Positions 6,810-14,392 of a stretch of 19,323 bases of DNA are shown here, piece by piece (positions within the stretch are counted from its first letter, which is position 1; the number at the start of each line of letters is the position of its first letter). Both the position numbers and the translations under genes were made by a program. The stretch covers positions 1 through 19,323 of the forward strand of contig HF987811.1 in the NCBI GenBank assembly GCA_000431135.1, read 5' to 3'. The DNA comes from Clostridium sp. CAG:590 (GTDB taxonomy: Bacteria; Bacillota; Clostridia; Lachnospirales; Lachnospiraceae). The notes under the pieces are model-generated. The model saw only the letters and a program-made list of their open reading frames with translations. It made no database searches and had not been told where the DNA came from.

Positions 6810-7595
6810 GTGGCAATATTAGAGGTTCGTAATATAGAGAAGAGCTTTGGCTCAACAAAGGTACTTAAGAATATTGATTTTTCCATGGAACAGGGACAGG
6901 CACTTGCCATTATCGGTTCGTCCGGATCCGGTAAGACAACTTTACTTCGTTGTCTTAACTTTTTGGAAAGACCGGACAAAGGTAAGATCATTGTACAGGG
7001 AGAGACTTTATTTGATGCAGAGGATCCGACAACGATGAAGGAAAAGGATGTCCGGATGAAACGTCTGCATTTTGGAATGGTATTTCAGTCATTTAATCTG
7101 TTTCCACAGTATACGGCATTGGAAAATGTAATGTTGGCAAACCAGTTACTTGAGAAAGAAACCCCGGGATTTAAAGAGCATAAGAAAGAGATCTATGCAC
7201 AGATTGAAGAGCATGCAAAAGAGTTGTTGGATAAGATGGGATTGTCTGATCGTGCAGACCACTATCCACATCAGTTATCCGGCGGTCAGCAGCAGAGGGT
7301 TGCGATTGCAAGGGCATTGGCATTGCATCCGGATATTCTGTGTTTTGATGAGCCGACATCTGCATTGGATCCGGAGCTTACCGGTGAGGTGCTGAAGGTG
7401 ATCCGCAGTCTTGCAGATCAGAATACAACGATGGTTATTGTAACGCATGAGATGGCATTTGCAAGAGACGTGGCAGATCAGGTGATCTTTATGGATGAGG
7501 GTATCATTTTAGAGCATGGAGATGCGAGACAGGTGATCGAGCATCCGACACAGGAACGTACCAAACAATTTTTATCAAGATTTGCTGAGAATTAG
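6810..7595 (+). CDS. Amino acid ABC transporter ATP-binding protein
   Basis: This is a 261-residue ATPase that powers the adjacent permease. Walker A GSSGSGKT is at residues 36-43, the Q-loop around VFQSFNLFP at 91-99, the signature LSGGQQQR at 156-163, Walker B ILCFDEP at 176-182 and the switch His213 in VTHEM. It starts with GTG, supported by AAGGAGG at proper distance. It is slightly longer than the roughly 245-residue family norm because of inserted charged segments near 72-85 and 113-137. It matches the GlnQ/ArtP/TcyN-like group, but the substrate is not fixed by this subunit. A 27-base gap to pyrE without a terminator implies cotranscription. Confidence 0.95.
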   Translation: MAILEVRNIEKSFGSTKVLKNIDFSMEQGQALAIIGSSGSGKTTLLRCLNFLERPDKGKIIVQGETLFDAEDPTTMKEKDVRMKRLHFGMVFQSFNLFPQYTALENVMLANQLLEKETPGFKEHKKEIYAQIEEHAKELLDKMGLSDRADHYPHQLSGGQQQRVAIARALALHPDILCFDEPTSALDPELTGEVLKVIRSLADQNTTMVIVTHEMAFARDVADQVIFMDEGIILEHGDARQVIEHPTQERTKQFLSRFAEN

Positions 7596-7622
7596 GTTCT
7601 ATAGAAGGAGGAATGATTACAG

Positions 7623-8297
7623 ATGGAACAGTACAAGAAAGAATTTATTGAGTTTATGATTGATTGTAATGTATTAAAATTTGGAGATTTTATTACGAAA
7701 AGCGGAAGAAAGACTCCGTTCTTTGTAAATACGGGATTTTATCGTACCGGTTCTCAGTTAAAGAGACTTGGTGAATATTATGCGGAAGCGATTAATAATG
7801 AGTTTGGAACAGATTTTGATGTATTATTTGGACCGGCTTATAAGGGAATTCCTCTTACTGTAGCGACTACAATGGCAATTGCAGATCGTTATGATGAGGA
7901 TATCCGGTATTGTTCGAACCGGAAAGAAGTAAAAGATCATGGTGATAAGGGAATTCTTTTAGGAAGTCCGATCGAAGATGGTGATAAGGTTGTGATCATT
8001 GAGGATGTAACAACAGCAGGTACTTCTATCGAAGAGACCTTACCGATCATCAAGGCACAGGGCAATGTAGAGATGGTTGGAATGGTTGTATCGGTTGATC
8101 GTATGGAACGCGGTCAGGGTACCAAATCCGCATTAAAAGAAATCGAAGAGAAGTATGGTTTCAAGACAACTTCTATTGTGACAATGGCAGAAGTGGTTGA
8201 ACATTTGTATAATAAACCATATAAGGGTAAGATTGTGATCGATGATACATTAAAAGCAGCAATTGATGCATACTATGAACAGTATGGTGCAAAATAG
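7623..8297 (+). CDS. pyrE: Orotate phosphoribosyltransferase
   Basis: PyrE joins orotate and PRPP to form OMP, the substrate of PyrF. The 224-residue protein has the PRPP-binding signature VVIIEDVTTAGTSI at 123-136, the substrate loop RKEVKDHGDKG (100-110) and a conserved N-terminal KSGRKTPFFVNTG (26-38) of the orotate site. AAGGAGG precedes the ATG. It is separated from pyrFKD by three transporter genes yet lies only 27 bases behind the ATPase gene, so its transcription depends on the transporter promoter or on read-through from pyrFKD. Confidence 0.96.
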   Translation: MEQYKKEFIEFMIDCNVLKFGDFITKSGRKTPFFVNTGFYRTGSQLKRLGEYYAEAINNEFGTDFDVLFGPAYKGIPLTVATTMAIADRYDEDIRYCSNRKEVKDHGDKGILLGSPIEDGDKVVIIEDVTTAGTSIEETLPIIKAQGNVEMVGMVVSVDRMERGQGTKSALKEIEEKYGFKTTSIVTMAEVVEHLYNKPYKGKIVIDDTLKAAIDAYYEQYGAK

Positions 8298-8355
8298 ACA
8301 GATGCGATCAGGTAAGCATTCGTTAAAAAGTGCATATTAAAAATGGAGGTGTTTT

Positions 8356-8508
8356 ATGAGCGAAAAAGTTTACAAGACAATGAGTAAAGTCGGTGCGTGG
8401 AATATTGTATTTGGTATTGTTATGATTGTAGTAGGGTTGACGGTGGGAATCATGCAGATCATACATGGGGGCAAACTGTTAAGCGACAAAAAAGAGATTA
8501 TGTTCTAA
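8356..8508 (+). CDS. Small single-pass membrane protein, 50 residues
   Basis: This short ORF encodes a 50-residue protein beginning MSEKVYKTMSKVGAWN. One hydrophobic helix lies at about residues 15-36 (VFGIVMIVVGLTVGIMQII), followed by a basic and polar tail ending KKEIMF. ATGGAGG lies seven bases before the ATG, which supports translation. It sits 58 bases after pyrE and just before a strong terminator, so it is probably the last gene of the pyr/transporter transcript. I do not recognise a named family and no enzymatic motif is present. It could modulate the nearby transporter, but this is only inferred from position. Confidence 0.7.
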   Translation: MSEKVYKTMSKVGAWNIVFGIVMIVVGLTVGIMQIIHGGKLLSDKKEIMF

Positions 8509-8535
8509 ATAATCAATTGAATGGTATAGGAGAAG

Positions 8536-8573
8536 AAGCTTTCGGCATGATAAATAATGTCGGAAGCTTTTTT
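8536..8573 (+). terminator. Rho-independent terminator of the pyr/transporter cluster
   Basis: A 13-bp stem (8536-8548 with 8557-8569, two G-U pairs) closes an eight-base loop. Six T residues (8568-8573) lie at the base and after it. It closes the transcript that contains pyrE and the small membrane protein. Confidence 0.88.
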
Positions 8574-8627
8574 ATGGGTGCGCATATTTTTGAACAGATG
8601 TCTTTTTATGAAAATAAGAAATAGGTC

Positions 8628-8656
8628 TTTTCATATAAAAGAAAGTGTGTTATAGT
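8628..8656 (+). promoter_or_regulatory. Promoter of the DegV-family gene
   Basis: TTTTCA (8628-8633), a 17-base spacer and TATAGT (8651-8656), preceded by a TGT extended -10 element, form a plausible sigma-A promoter. The leader of about 100 bases contains a small hairpin (8714-8719 with 8728-8733) of unknown significance. Confidence 0.5.
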
Positions 8657-8765
8657 AATAATATGTGTTGTGGTTTTTGATACTACATCGTGTTATGTAA
8701 TAAATATGTATGGTCTTGCGGATGTATGCAAGAAATAGAGAAAAGATAGAGTAAGGAGATATTAC

Positions 8766-9659
8766 ATGGCTTATCAGATTATTACAGACAGTTCCTGTGA
8801 CCTGAGTCCGGAGCTTGTGAAGGAAAAACAGTTGCATGTCGTACCGTTTTATATATCATTTGATGAAGAGAATTATTTCAAAGAGAATGAAGAGATTAAG
8901 GTGCATGAATTCTATCAGAAGATGGTAGATCATCCGGATGTTTTTCCCAAAACATCCCTTCCTTCTGTAGAGGATTATATGGATGCGTTTACCCCGTATC
9001 TGCAACAGAAGATAGATATTATATGTATCTGTATTACCACAAAGTTTAGTGGATCTTATAATTCTGCATCCACTGCGAGAGATATCTTGTTAGAGGATTA
9101 TCCGGATGCAAAGATTACGGTGATTGATGCCACAGTCAATACAGTGTTGCAGGGAATTCTGGTATTAGAGGCTGTCCGAATGAAGGAAGATGGACTTTCT
9201 TATGAGGAAGTGATTGAAGAAATTGACCGGATCAAAGGAACAGGCAGAATCATTTTTACAGTTGGGAATATGGATTATCTGATTCATGGAGGACGTGTTG
9301 GCAAGGTTATGAAAGTAGCGGTCAATGCATTGAAGATTCGTCCGATGATTATTTTGAAAGAGGGAGAGATTTTCCCGTTTGGAGTTGCAAGAAGCCGTAA
9401 GAAGTCTATTCAGAAGATTCTTGAAAAGACCAAAGCGCATTTTAAGGAGATTAATGAATCGCCGGACGATTATCAGATTGTAATCGGCTATGGATATGAT
9501 TATGAGGAAGCAGTGGAATTCCGTCGGGAATTGCTTGAATCGTTACAGACATACTCAGATGTTCAAAATGTTGATATTTTCCAGATCGGAGCCATGATCG
9601 GGGTTCATACCGGTCCTTATCCGTTGGGAATCGGTTTGATTCGCAAATATGATCGTTAA
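8766..9659 (+). CDS. DegV-family (FakB-like) fatty acid-binding protein
   Basis: This is a 297-residue DegV-family protein. The family binds a long-chain fatty acid, and FakB members present it to the kinase FakA for phosphorylation and entry into phospholipid synthesis. Seen here are the N-terminal IITDSSCDLSPEL (5-17), CITTKFSGSYNSA with the Ser/Thr lipid-head contacts, and GGRVGKV in the middle of the chain, all typical of the fold. The C-terminal HTGPYPLGIG matches the family end motif HxGPGxxG. AAGGAG precedes the ATG. It is a single-gene unit with its own promoter and terminator. No fakA-like kinase gene is present, so the fatty acid role is inferred from the family. Confidence 0.88.
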   Translation: MAYQIITDSSCDLSPELVKEKQLHVVPFYISFDEENYFKENEEIKVHEFYQKMVDHPDVFPKTSLPSVEDYMDAFTPYLQQKIDIICICITTKFSGSYNSASTARDILLEDYPDAKITVIDATVNTVLQGILVLEAVRMKEDGLSYEEVIEEIDRIKGTGRIIFTVGNMDYLIHGGRVGKVMKVAVNALKIRPMIILKEGEIFPFGVARSRKKSIQKILEKTKAHFKEINESPDDYQIVIGYGYDYEEAVEFRRELLESLQTYSDVQNVDIFQIGAMIGVHTGPYPLGIGLIRKYDR

Positions 9660-9660
9660 T

Positions 9661-9705
9661 ATATACCGTCGGAAATATATGGATAGATTTCCGGCGGTAT
9701 ATTTT
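9661..9705 (+). terminator. Terminator after the DegV-family gene
   Basis: A 16-bp stem (9661-9676 with 9687-9702, one G-U pair) with a ten-base loop ends in a short T run (9702-9705). The stem is strong but the T tract is short. It begins directly after the stop codon. Confidence 0.75.
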
Positions 9706-9834
9706 ATGAGAAAATGTGGAAGAATAGGAATAGAATAGTAGGGAACGGAAATGGACGAACCTTGTAAAACTGCACAATTTCTTGTCGATGGAGTGGCAAA
9801 AACGGAGAAAATTTGGAAATAAGAGGAAAACGAC

Positions 9835-9863
9835 TTACGAAAGTAAAATTTTTCTGCTATTAT
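9835..9863 (+). promoter_or_regulatory. Promoter of the CarD-family gene
   Basis: A weak -35 (TTACGA, 9835-9840) is followed by a 17-base spacer and TATTAT (9858-9863), with a TG extended -10 element (TGC before TATTAT). The rest of the 9706-9834 stretch shows no gene and no clear structure. Confidence 0.45.
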
Positions 9864-9911
9864 AGTAACAGATGTTAAGAAATGATCAAATTTTAGAAAG
9901 AGAGGAGTAAA

Positions 9912-10433
9912 ATGTTTAAAGTTGGTGAGTATGTCGTATATGGAATGAATGGTGTGTGCAGAGTGGAAGAGATCGGACCGATGCCTTTGAGTGGAATGGA
10001 CAGTGATAAGATTTATTATACATTGTTACCGCTTTATACAAAGGGAAGTACGGTGTTTACTCCGGTAGATAATAAGAAGGTTAAGATCCGCTCGGTAATT
10101 AGTAAGAAGCAGGCATTAGAATTGATGGACGAGATGCCGGATGTAGAAGAGATTGAAGTTGTGGATGATAAGAAACGGGAACTGGCATACAAAGAGGCAC
10201 TGAAGTCTTGTGATTGCCGGGAATGGATGCGGATTATCAATACCGTGTATAAGCGGAAGGAAGAACGTCAGGCACAGGGAAAGAAGATGTCGGCGTGTGA
10301 TGAGAGATATCTGAAACAGGCACAGGATAGTTTGTTTGGTGAATTTGCGATCAGTCTCAGAATTGAGAAGAATGAAGTAGAAGATTATATGGAGCAGAGA
10401 TCTAATCTCAAAGAGATGGCACCTGCATCATAA
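9912..10433 (+). CDS. CarD/CdnL-family transcription regulator
   Basis: This is a 173-residue protein. The N-terminal Tudor-like RNA-polymerase-interaction domain (residues 1-60) starts FKVGEYVVYGMNGVCRVEEI and contains YYTLLPLY. A helical C-terminal domain (about 75-165) has basic and aromatic positions for contacting promoter DNA (REWMRIINTVYKRKEERQ). CarD/CdnL proteins bind the beta subunit and stabilise open complexes at many promoters, which is known for the family and inferred here. GAGGAG precedes the ATG. It is monocistronic, with its own promoter and terminator. It lacks the helicase part of Mfd (TRCF), so it is a stand-alone member. Confidence 0.9.
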   Translation: MFKVGEYVVYGMNGVCRVEEIGPMPLSGMDSDKIYYTLLPLYTKGSTVFTPVDNKKVKIRSVISKKQALELMDEMPDVEEIEVVDDKKRELAYKEALKSCDCREWMRIINTVYKRKEERQAQGKKMSACDERYLKQAQDSLFGEFAISLRIEKNEVEDYMEQRSNLKEMAPAS

Positions 10434-10457
10434 GCATATAATAGTTGGAAATTCAAG

Positions 10458-10495
10458 AGTACCTCAAAGCGAATGAAAGCTTTGGGGTACTTTTT
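10458..10495 (+). terminator. Terminator after the CarD-family gene
   Basis: A 13-bp stem (10458-10470 with 10479-10491, one G-U pair) with an eight-base loop is followed by five T residues (10491-10495). This is a clear Rho-independent terminator. Confidence 0.88.
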
Positions 10496-10510
10496 GTTGT
10501 GTATTAAACG

Positions 10511-10539
10511 TTGTCTCTTTATCAGAAATTCAATATGAA
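10511..10539 (+). promoter_or_regulatory. Candidate promoter of the glucan operon
   Basis: TTGTCT (10511-10516), a 17-base spacer and TATGAA (10534-10539) each match the consensus at four of six positions. A second, weaker candidate is TTCAAT with TATATA about 20 bases downstream. A weak promoter suits control by an activator such as the encoded YesN-type regulator, but no binding site was recognised. Confidence 0.35.
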
Positions 10540-10619
10540 TCGCAGATTTCTTATATATACATTTATTAGGGCACTTGGTAGCATTAAGATAATAATTGAA
10601 ATGAAGGAAGAGGTTAATT

Positions 10620-12113
10620 ATGGAGAATATATGTGAATTGCAACGGGGCGCAGGAATTCTGTTACCGGTGTCGAGTCTTCCGTCTCCTTATGGAATTGGC
10701 ACATTTGGTAAGGCAGCGTATGAATTTGTTGATCAGTTAGTAGAGGCTGGTCAGAAGTACTGGCAGGTATTACCGTTGGGTCCAACCAGTTATGGAGACA
10801 GCCCTTATCAGTCTTTTTCAGCATTTGCAGGAAATCCATATTTTATTGATCTGGATATGTTATGTGGGGAAGGATTGTTGAAAGTAGATGAGATCCGTTA
10901 CATTAAATGGGAAGAGCGATTGGATCGCGTCGAATATGGATTACAATGGGAGTATCGATACGGGGTGCTGAAACGGGCATTCATTCGGAGCAATCATAAA
11001 ACAACAGAAAAGTTTCAACATTTTCTGGAAGAAAATGCACAATGGATTCAGGATTATGGATTGTTCATGGCATGTAAAGAGCATTTTGAAAATGTGGAAT
11101 GGCTGAAATGGGATAAGGATATCCGGTTTCGGCAGCCGGAGGCATTGCAACGATATTGTAAGACATTTTCGCAGGAGATAGAGTTCTATCAATTCTTACA
11201 ATATAAGTTTTATGAACAATGGAGCAGTCTTAAAAAATATGCAAATGAACACGGAGTAGAGATTATCGGAGATATGCCGATCTATGTGGCATTAGATAGC
11301 GTAGATGTCTGGGTGAATCCAGGACTATTTGAGTTAGATGAAGAAAGAAAGCCTGTTTGTGTGGCAGGATGTCCACCGGACGCTTTTTCAGATGATGGGC
11401 AGAAGTGGGGGAATCCATTATATAACTGGAAGATTATGGAAAAGGAAGAGTTTGCATGGTGGAAACGCCGAATGGCAGCAACCGCAAAGTTATTTGATGT
11501 AGTAAGGATTGATCATTTTATCGGTATTGTCCGGTATTATGTGATTCCGGCGGATGACAGTGCCAGAAATGGCTGGTTTGAATGGGGACCGGGTGAAAAA
11601 TTGATCCGGGCATTAGATGAGGCAAGAGGCAGGACGAAGATCATTGCGGAGGATTTGGGTGTTGTAATCCCACAGGTGGGAGAACTGTTAGAGAAAGCAG
11701 GATATCCGGGAATGAAGGTCATTGAGTTTGCGTTTGATGGCAATACAGACAATCCATATCTGCCGCATATGTACCAAAAGAATTGTGTGGTTTATGGAGG
11801 AACCCATGACAATGAGACATTGGTTGGTTATTACGACAACTTAAGTGTAGATAACTTGGCATATGCATTACAGTATACGGACTGTTCGAATCGGGCAGAT
11901 CTGATTGAAAAGGTATTTCTGATGGCATATCGGAGCATTGCAGATACGGTTATTTTTCAGATGCAGGATGTGTTAGAAAAAGGAAATGAGGCTAGAATGA
12001 ATCTTCCGGCGACCATCGGGGAGAATTGGAGATGGCGGTTGTTAGAAGGGGAATTTACAAAAGAGAAGAGAACATGGCTTAAAAGTTTATCAATTATATA
12101 TGGAAGGGAGTAA
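10620..12113 (+). CDS. malQ: 4-alpha-glucanotransferase (amylomaltase)
   Basis: MalQ is a GH77 enzyme that transfers maltosyl and longer glucan units between malto-oligosaccharides, releasing glucose and making longer chains for the phosphorylase. At 497 residues it has the normal amylomaltase length. Visible features are RGAGILLPVSSLPSPYGIG (9-27), the nucleophile Asp298 in VRIDHFIG, the acid/base Glu344 in IIAEDLG and the third carboxylate Asp397 in GTHDNET. The spacing closely follows that of Thermus amylomaltase. AAGGAAGAGG precedes the ATG. The next gene starts six bases after its stop, so the two are cotranscribed. Confidence 0.95.
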   Translation: MENICELQRGAGILLPVSSLPSPYGIGTFGKAAYEFVDQLVEAGQKYWQVLPLGPTSYGDSPYQSFSAFAGNPYFIDLDMLCGEGLLKVDEIRYIKWEERLDRVEYGLQWEYRYGVLKRAFIRSNHKTTEKFQHFLEENAQWIQDYGLFMACKEHFENVEWLKWDKDIRFRQPEALQRYCKTFSQEIEFYQFLQYKFYEQWSSLKKYANEHGVEIIGDMPIYVALDSVDVWVNPGLFELDEERKPVCVAGCPPDAFSDDGQKWGNPLYNWKIMEKEEFAWWKRRMAATAKLFDVVRIDHFIGIVRYYVIPADDSARNGWFEWGPGEKLIRALDEARGRTKIIAEDLGVVIPQVGELLEKAGYPGMKVIEFAFDGNTDNPYLPHMYQKNCVVYGGTHDNETLVGYYDNLSVDNLAYALQYTDCSNRADLIEKVFLMAYRSIADTVIFQMQDVLEKGNEARMNLPATIGENWRWRLLEGEFTKEKRTWLKSLSIIYGRE

Positions 12114-12118
12114 CAGAG

Positions 12119-14374
12119 ATGTTAAAGGAAAGAGCAAATGCGGTATATGGAAAGGATTTAAAGGAATTAACAAAGGAGCAGATCTATGTGCTGCTACTTA
12201 CCATCTGCAAAGAGCAGGCAGATGAGAAAAGAAAGTGTTATGAAGATGGAAAGAAGAAGCTATATTACATATCAGCAGAATTTCTGATCGGTAAAATGTT
12301 AGGCAACAATCTGATCAACCTTGGGATCTATGATGAAGTGAAAAAGGAATTGGCAGATGTGGATGTAAGCATTGCTGAGATTGAAGAATTAGAAGCGGAG
12401 CCGTCTCTTGGTAATGGAGGATTAGGGCGTCTGGCAGCTTGCTTTTTAGATTCCATTGCAACCCTTTCTCTGAATGGTGATGGAATCGGATTAAACTATC
12501 ATTTAGGATTGTTCAAACAGGTATTTGAAAAGAATCTGCAGAAGGAGACAAAGAATCCATGGATCACGAAGGATAGCTGGTTAAGAAAGAGAGAGGAGGC
12601 ATTCACGGTTGAATTTGGTGATTTCTCCATTCAGTCTGTGCTATATGACATGGATGTCATTGGTTATAATAACCGTGTGAATAATCTGCATTTATTTGAT
12701 GTGACAGAACCGGATGAAGAGGCGGTTACGGAAGGGATTGCATTTGATATGCATGAGGTGAGGAAGAATCTGACATTGTTCTTATATCCGGATGACAGTA
12801 CCGAGGACGGAAGACTTCTCCGTGTTTATCAGCAGTATTTTATGGTAAGCTGTGGTGCACAGTTGATCTTAAAGGAGGCGAAAGAAAGAGGAAGTAATCT
12901 GCATGATCTGACAGAGTATGTAGTGATCCAGATTAATGATACGCATCCGTCGATGGTGATTCCAGAGTTGATCCGGCTCTTGATGAAAGAGGGAATTGAT
13001 ATTAAGGAAGCAATTGCTATTGTAGAGAAATGCTGCGCCTATACGAATCATACGATCTTAGCAGAAGCATTGGAAAAATGGCCAATGCACTATTTAGAGA
13101 AGGTAGCACCGGCTATCGTTCCGATTATTAAAGTGTTAGATAGCATTAAGAAGGTGGAATATCCGGCGAAGAATCTTGCAATCATTGATGATGAGAACCG
13201 TGTACATATGGCACATATGGATATTCATTACGGTTTCAGTGTCAATGGTGTGGCGTATCTGCATACGGAGATTCTGAAGAACAATGAGTTAAAGCAATTC
13301 TATGAGATTTATCCAGAGAAATTTAATAATAAGACGAATGGTATAACGTTCCGTAGATGGTTGTTACACTGTAATCCAGAGCTGGCAGAGTTGCTGGATA
13401 AGGAGATTGGAACCGGTTACCGCAAGGATGCCACCCAATTAGAGCAGTTATTGGCAAAGGCAGAAGATGCAGACTTGCAGCGGGAGATTCTGTCCATGAA
13501 AGCAGACAATAAGAAAGAACTGGCAGAGTACATTGCCAGGACAAGAAATGTGCAGATAAATCCAGAGGGCATCTTTGATATTCAGGTGAAACGTCTGCAT
13601 GAGTACAAGCGCCAGCAGTTAAATATTCTCTATGCGATCCATAAGTATTTAGAGATCAAAGCAGGTAAGAAGCCAAGCACGCCAATTATTATGATCTTTG
13701 GAGCAAAGGCAGCACCGGCATATACGATTGCCAAGGATATCATTCATTTAATTCTCTGTATGCAGGAGTTGATCGAGAATGATCCAGAGGTCAGACCGTA
13801 TCTTCAGGTTGTTATGTTGGAAAACTATAATGTGACAGCGGCGGAGAAGGTATTTCCGGCTTGTGATATCTCGGAACAGATCTCTTTGGCATCAAAGGAG
13901 GCAAGTGGTACCGGTAATATGAAGTTCATGTTAAATGGTGCAGTTACGTTAGGAACGGAGGATGGAGCAAATGTAGAGATCCATGAATTAGTAGGGGATG
14001 ACAACATTTACATCTTTGGAGAGGACAGTCAGACAGTAATAGACCGGTACGAGCGTGGAGATTACTGTGCAAAGGATTATTATGAAAAGAATCCGGTGAT
14101 CAAAGAAGCGGTTGACTTTATGATAGGAGATGAGTTAAAGTCAATAGGAGATGAAGAACATTTAACACGTCTTTATAATGAGTTGATTGGTAAAGACTGG
14201 TTTATGACATTCCCAGATATGGAAGAATATATTGCAGCAAAGGAACGTATCTATGCAGATTATGAAGATCGAAGTGCGTGGGCGAAGAAGATGATCGTGA
14301 ATATTGCAAAGGCAGGATTCTTCTCTTCTGACCGTACGATTGAGGAGTATAACAGAGATATTTGGAAATTATAA
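12119..14374 (+). CDS. glgP: Glycogen/maltodextrin phosphorylase
   Basis: This GT35 enzyme uses phosphate to remove glucose-1-phosphate from the non-reducing ends of alpha-1,4-glucans. The 751-residue protein shows YYISAEFLIGKMLGNNLINL near the N-terminus, then PSLGNGGLGRLAACFLDS, the central QINDTHPS, and the C-terminal domain segment EASGTGNMKFMLNGA with the pyridoxal-phosphate lysine at about residue 602. The N-terminus is shorter than in E. coli MalP, as in the roughly 750-residue phosphorylases of Gram-positive bacteria, and it lacks the animal regulatory phosphoserine region. Whether glycogen or maltodextrin is preferred cannot be decided. It lies between malQ and a GH13 glucosidase, with gaps of 5 and 18 bases. 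Confidence 0.95.
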   Translation: MLKERANAVYGKDLKELTKEQIYVLLLTICKEQADEKRKCYEDGKKKLYYISAEFLIGKMLGNNLINLGIYDEVKKELADVDVSIAEIEELEAEPSLGNGGLGRLAACFLDSIATLSLNGDGIGLNYHLGLFKQVFEKNLQKETKNPWITKDSWLRKREEAFTVEFGDFSIQSVLYDMDVIGYNNRVNNLHLFDVTEPDEEAVTEGIAFDMHEVRKNLTLFLYPDDSTEDGRLLRVYQQYFMVSCGAQLILKEAKERGSNLHDLTEYVVIQINDTHPSMVIPELIRLLMKEGIDIKEAIAIVEKCCAYTNHTILAEALEKWPMHYLEKVAPAIVPIIKVLDSIKKVEYPAKNLAIIDDENRVHMAHMDIHYGFSVNGVAYLHTEILKNNELKQFYEIYPEKFNNKTNGITFRRWLLHCNPELAELLDKEIGTGYRKDATQLEQLLAKAEDADLQREILSMKADNKKELAEYIARTRNVQINPEGIFDIQVKRLHEYKRQQLNILYAIHKYLEIKAGKKPSTPIIMIFGAKAAPAYTIAKDIIHLILCMQELIENDPEVRPYLQVVMLENYNVTAAEKVFPACDISEQISLASKEASGTGNMKFMLNGAVTLGTEDGANVEIHELVGDDNIYIFGEDSQTVIDRYERGDYCAKDYYEKNPVIKEAVDFMIGDELKSIGDEEHLTRLYNELIGKDWFMTFPDMEEYIAAKERIYADYEDRSAWAKKMIVNIAKAGFFSSDRTIEEYNRDIWKL

Positions 14375-14392
14375 GAAATTGAGGTTTGATAT

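Noticed and set aside
8397..8624. 75-codon plus-strand ORF across the pyrE downstream region
   Set aside because: It overlaps the 50-residue membrane protein in another frame and runs through the terminator hairpin, and no RBS supports it.
9782..9789. TTGTCGAT, close to a Spo0A box
   Set aside because: It is a single eight-base near match about 45 bases upstream of the CarD-gene -35 element, with no partner site. This is not enough evidence.
10496..10619. Possible catabolite-repression (cre) site around AAACGTT upstream of malQ
   Set aside because: The flanking bases do not fit the TGNNANCGNTNNCA pattern well enough to claim a site.
12119..14374. Possible N-terminal truncation of the phosphorylase
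   Set aside because: All core motifs are present, and about 750 residues is a usual length for short Gram-positive phosphorylases.
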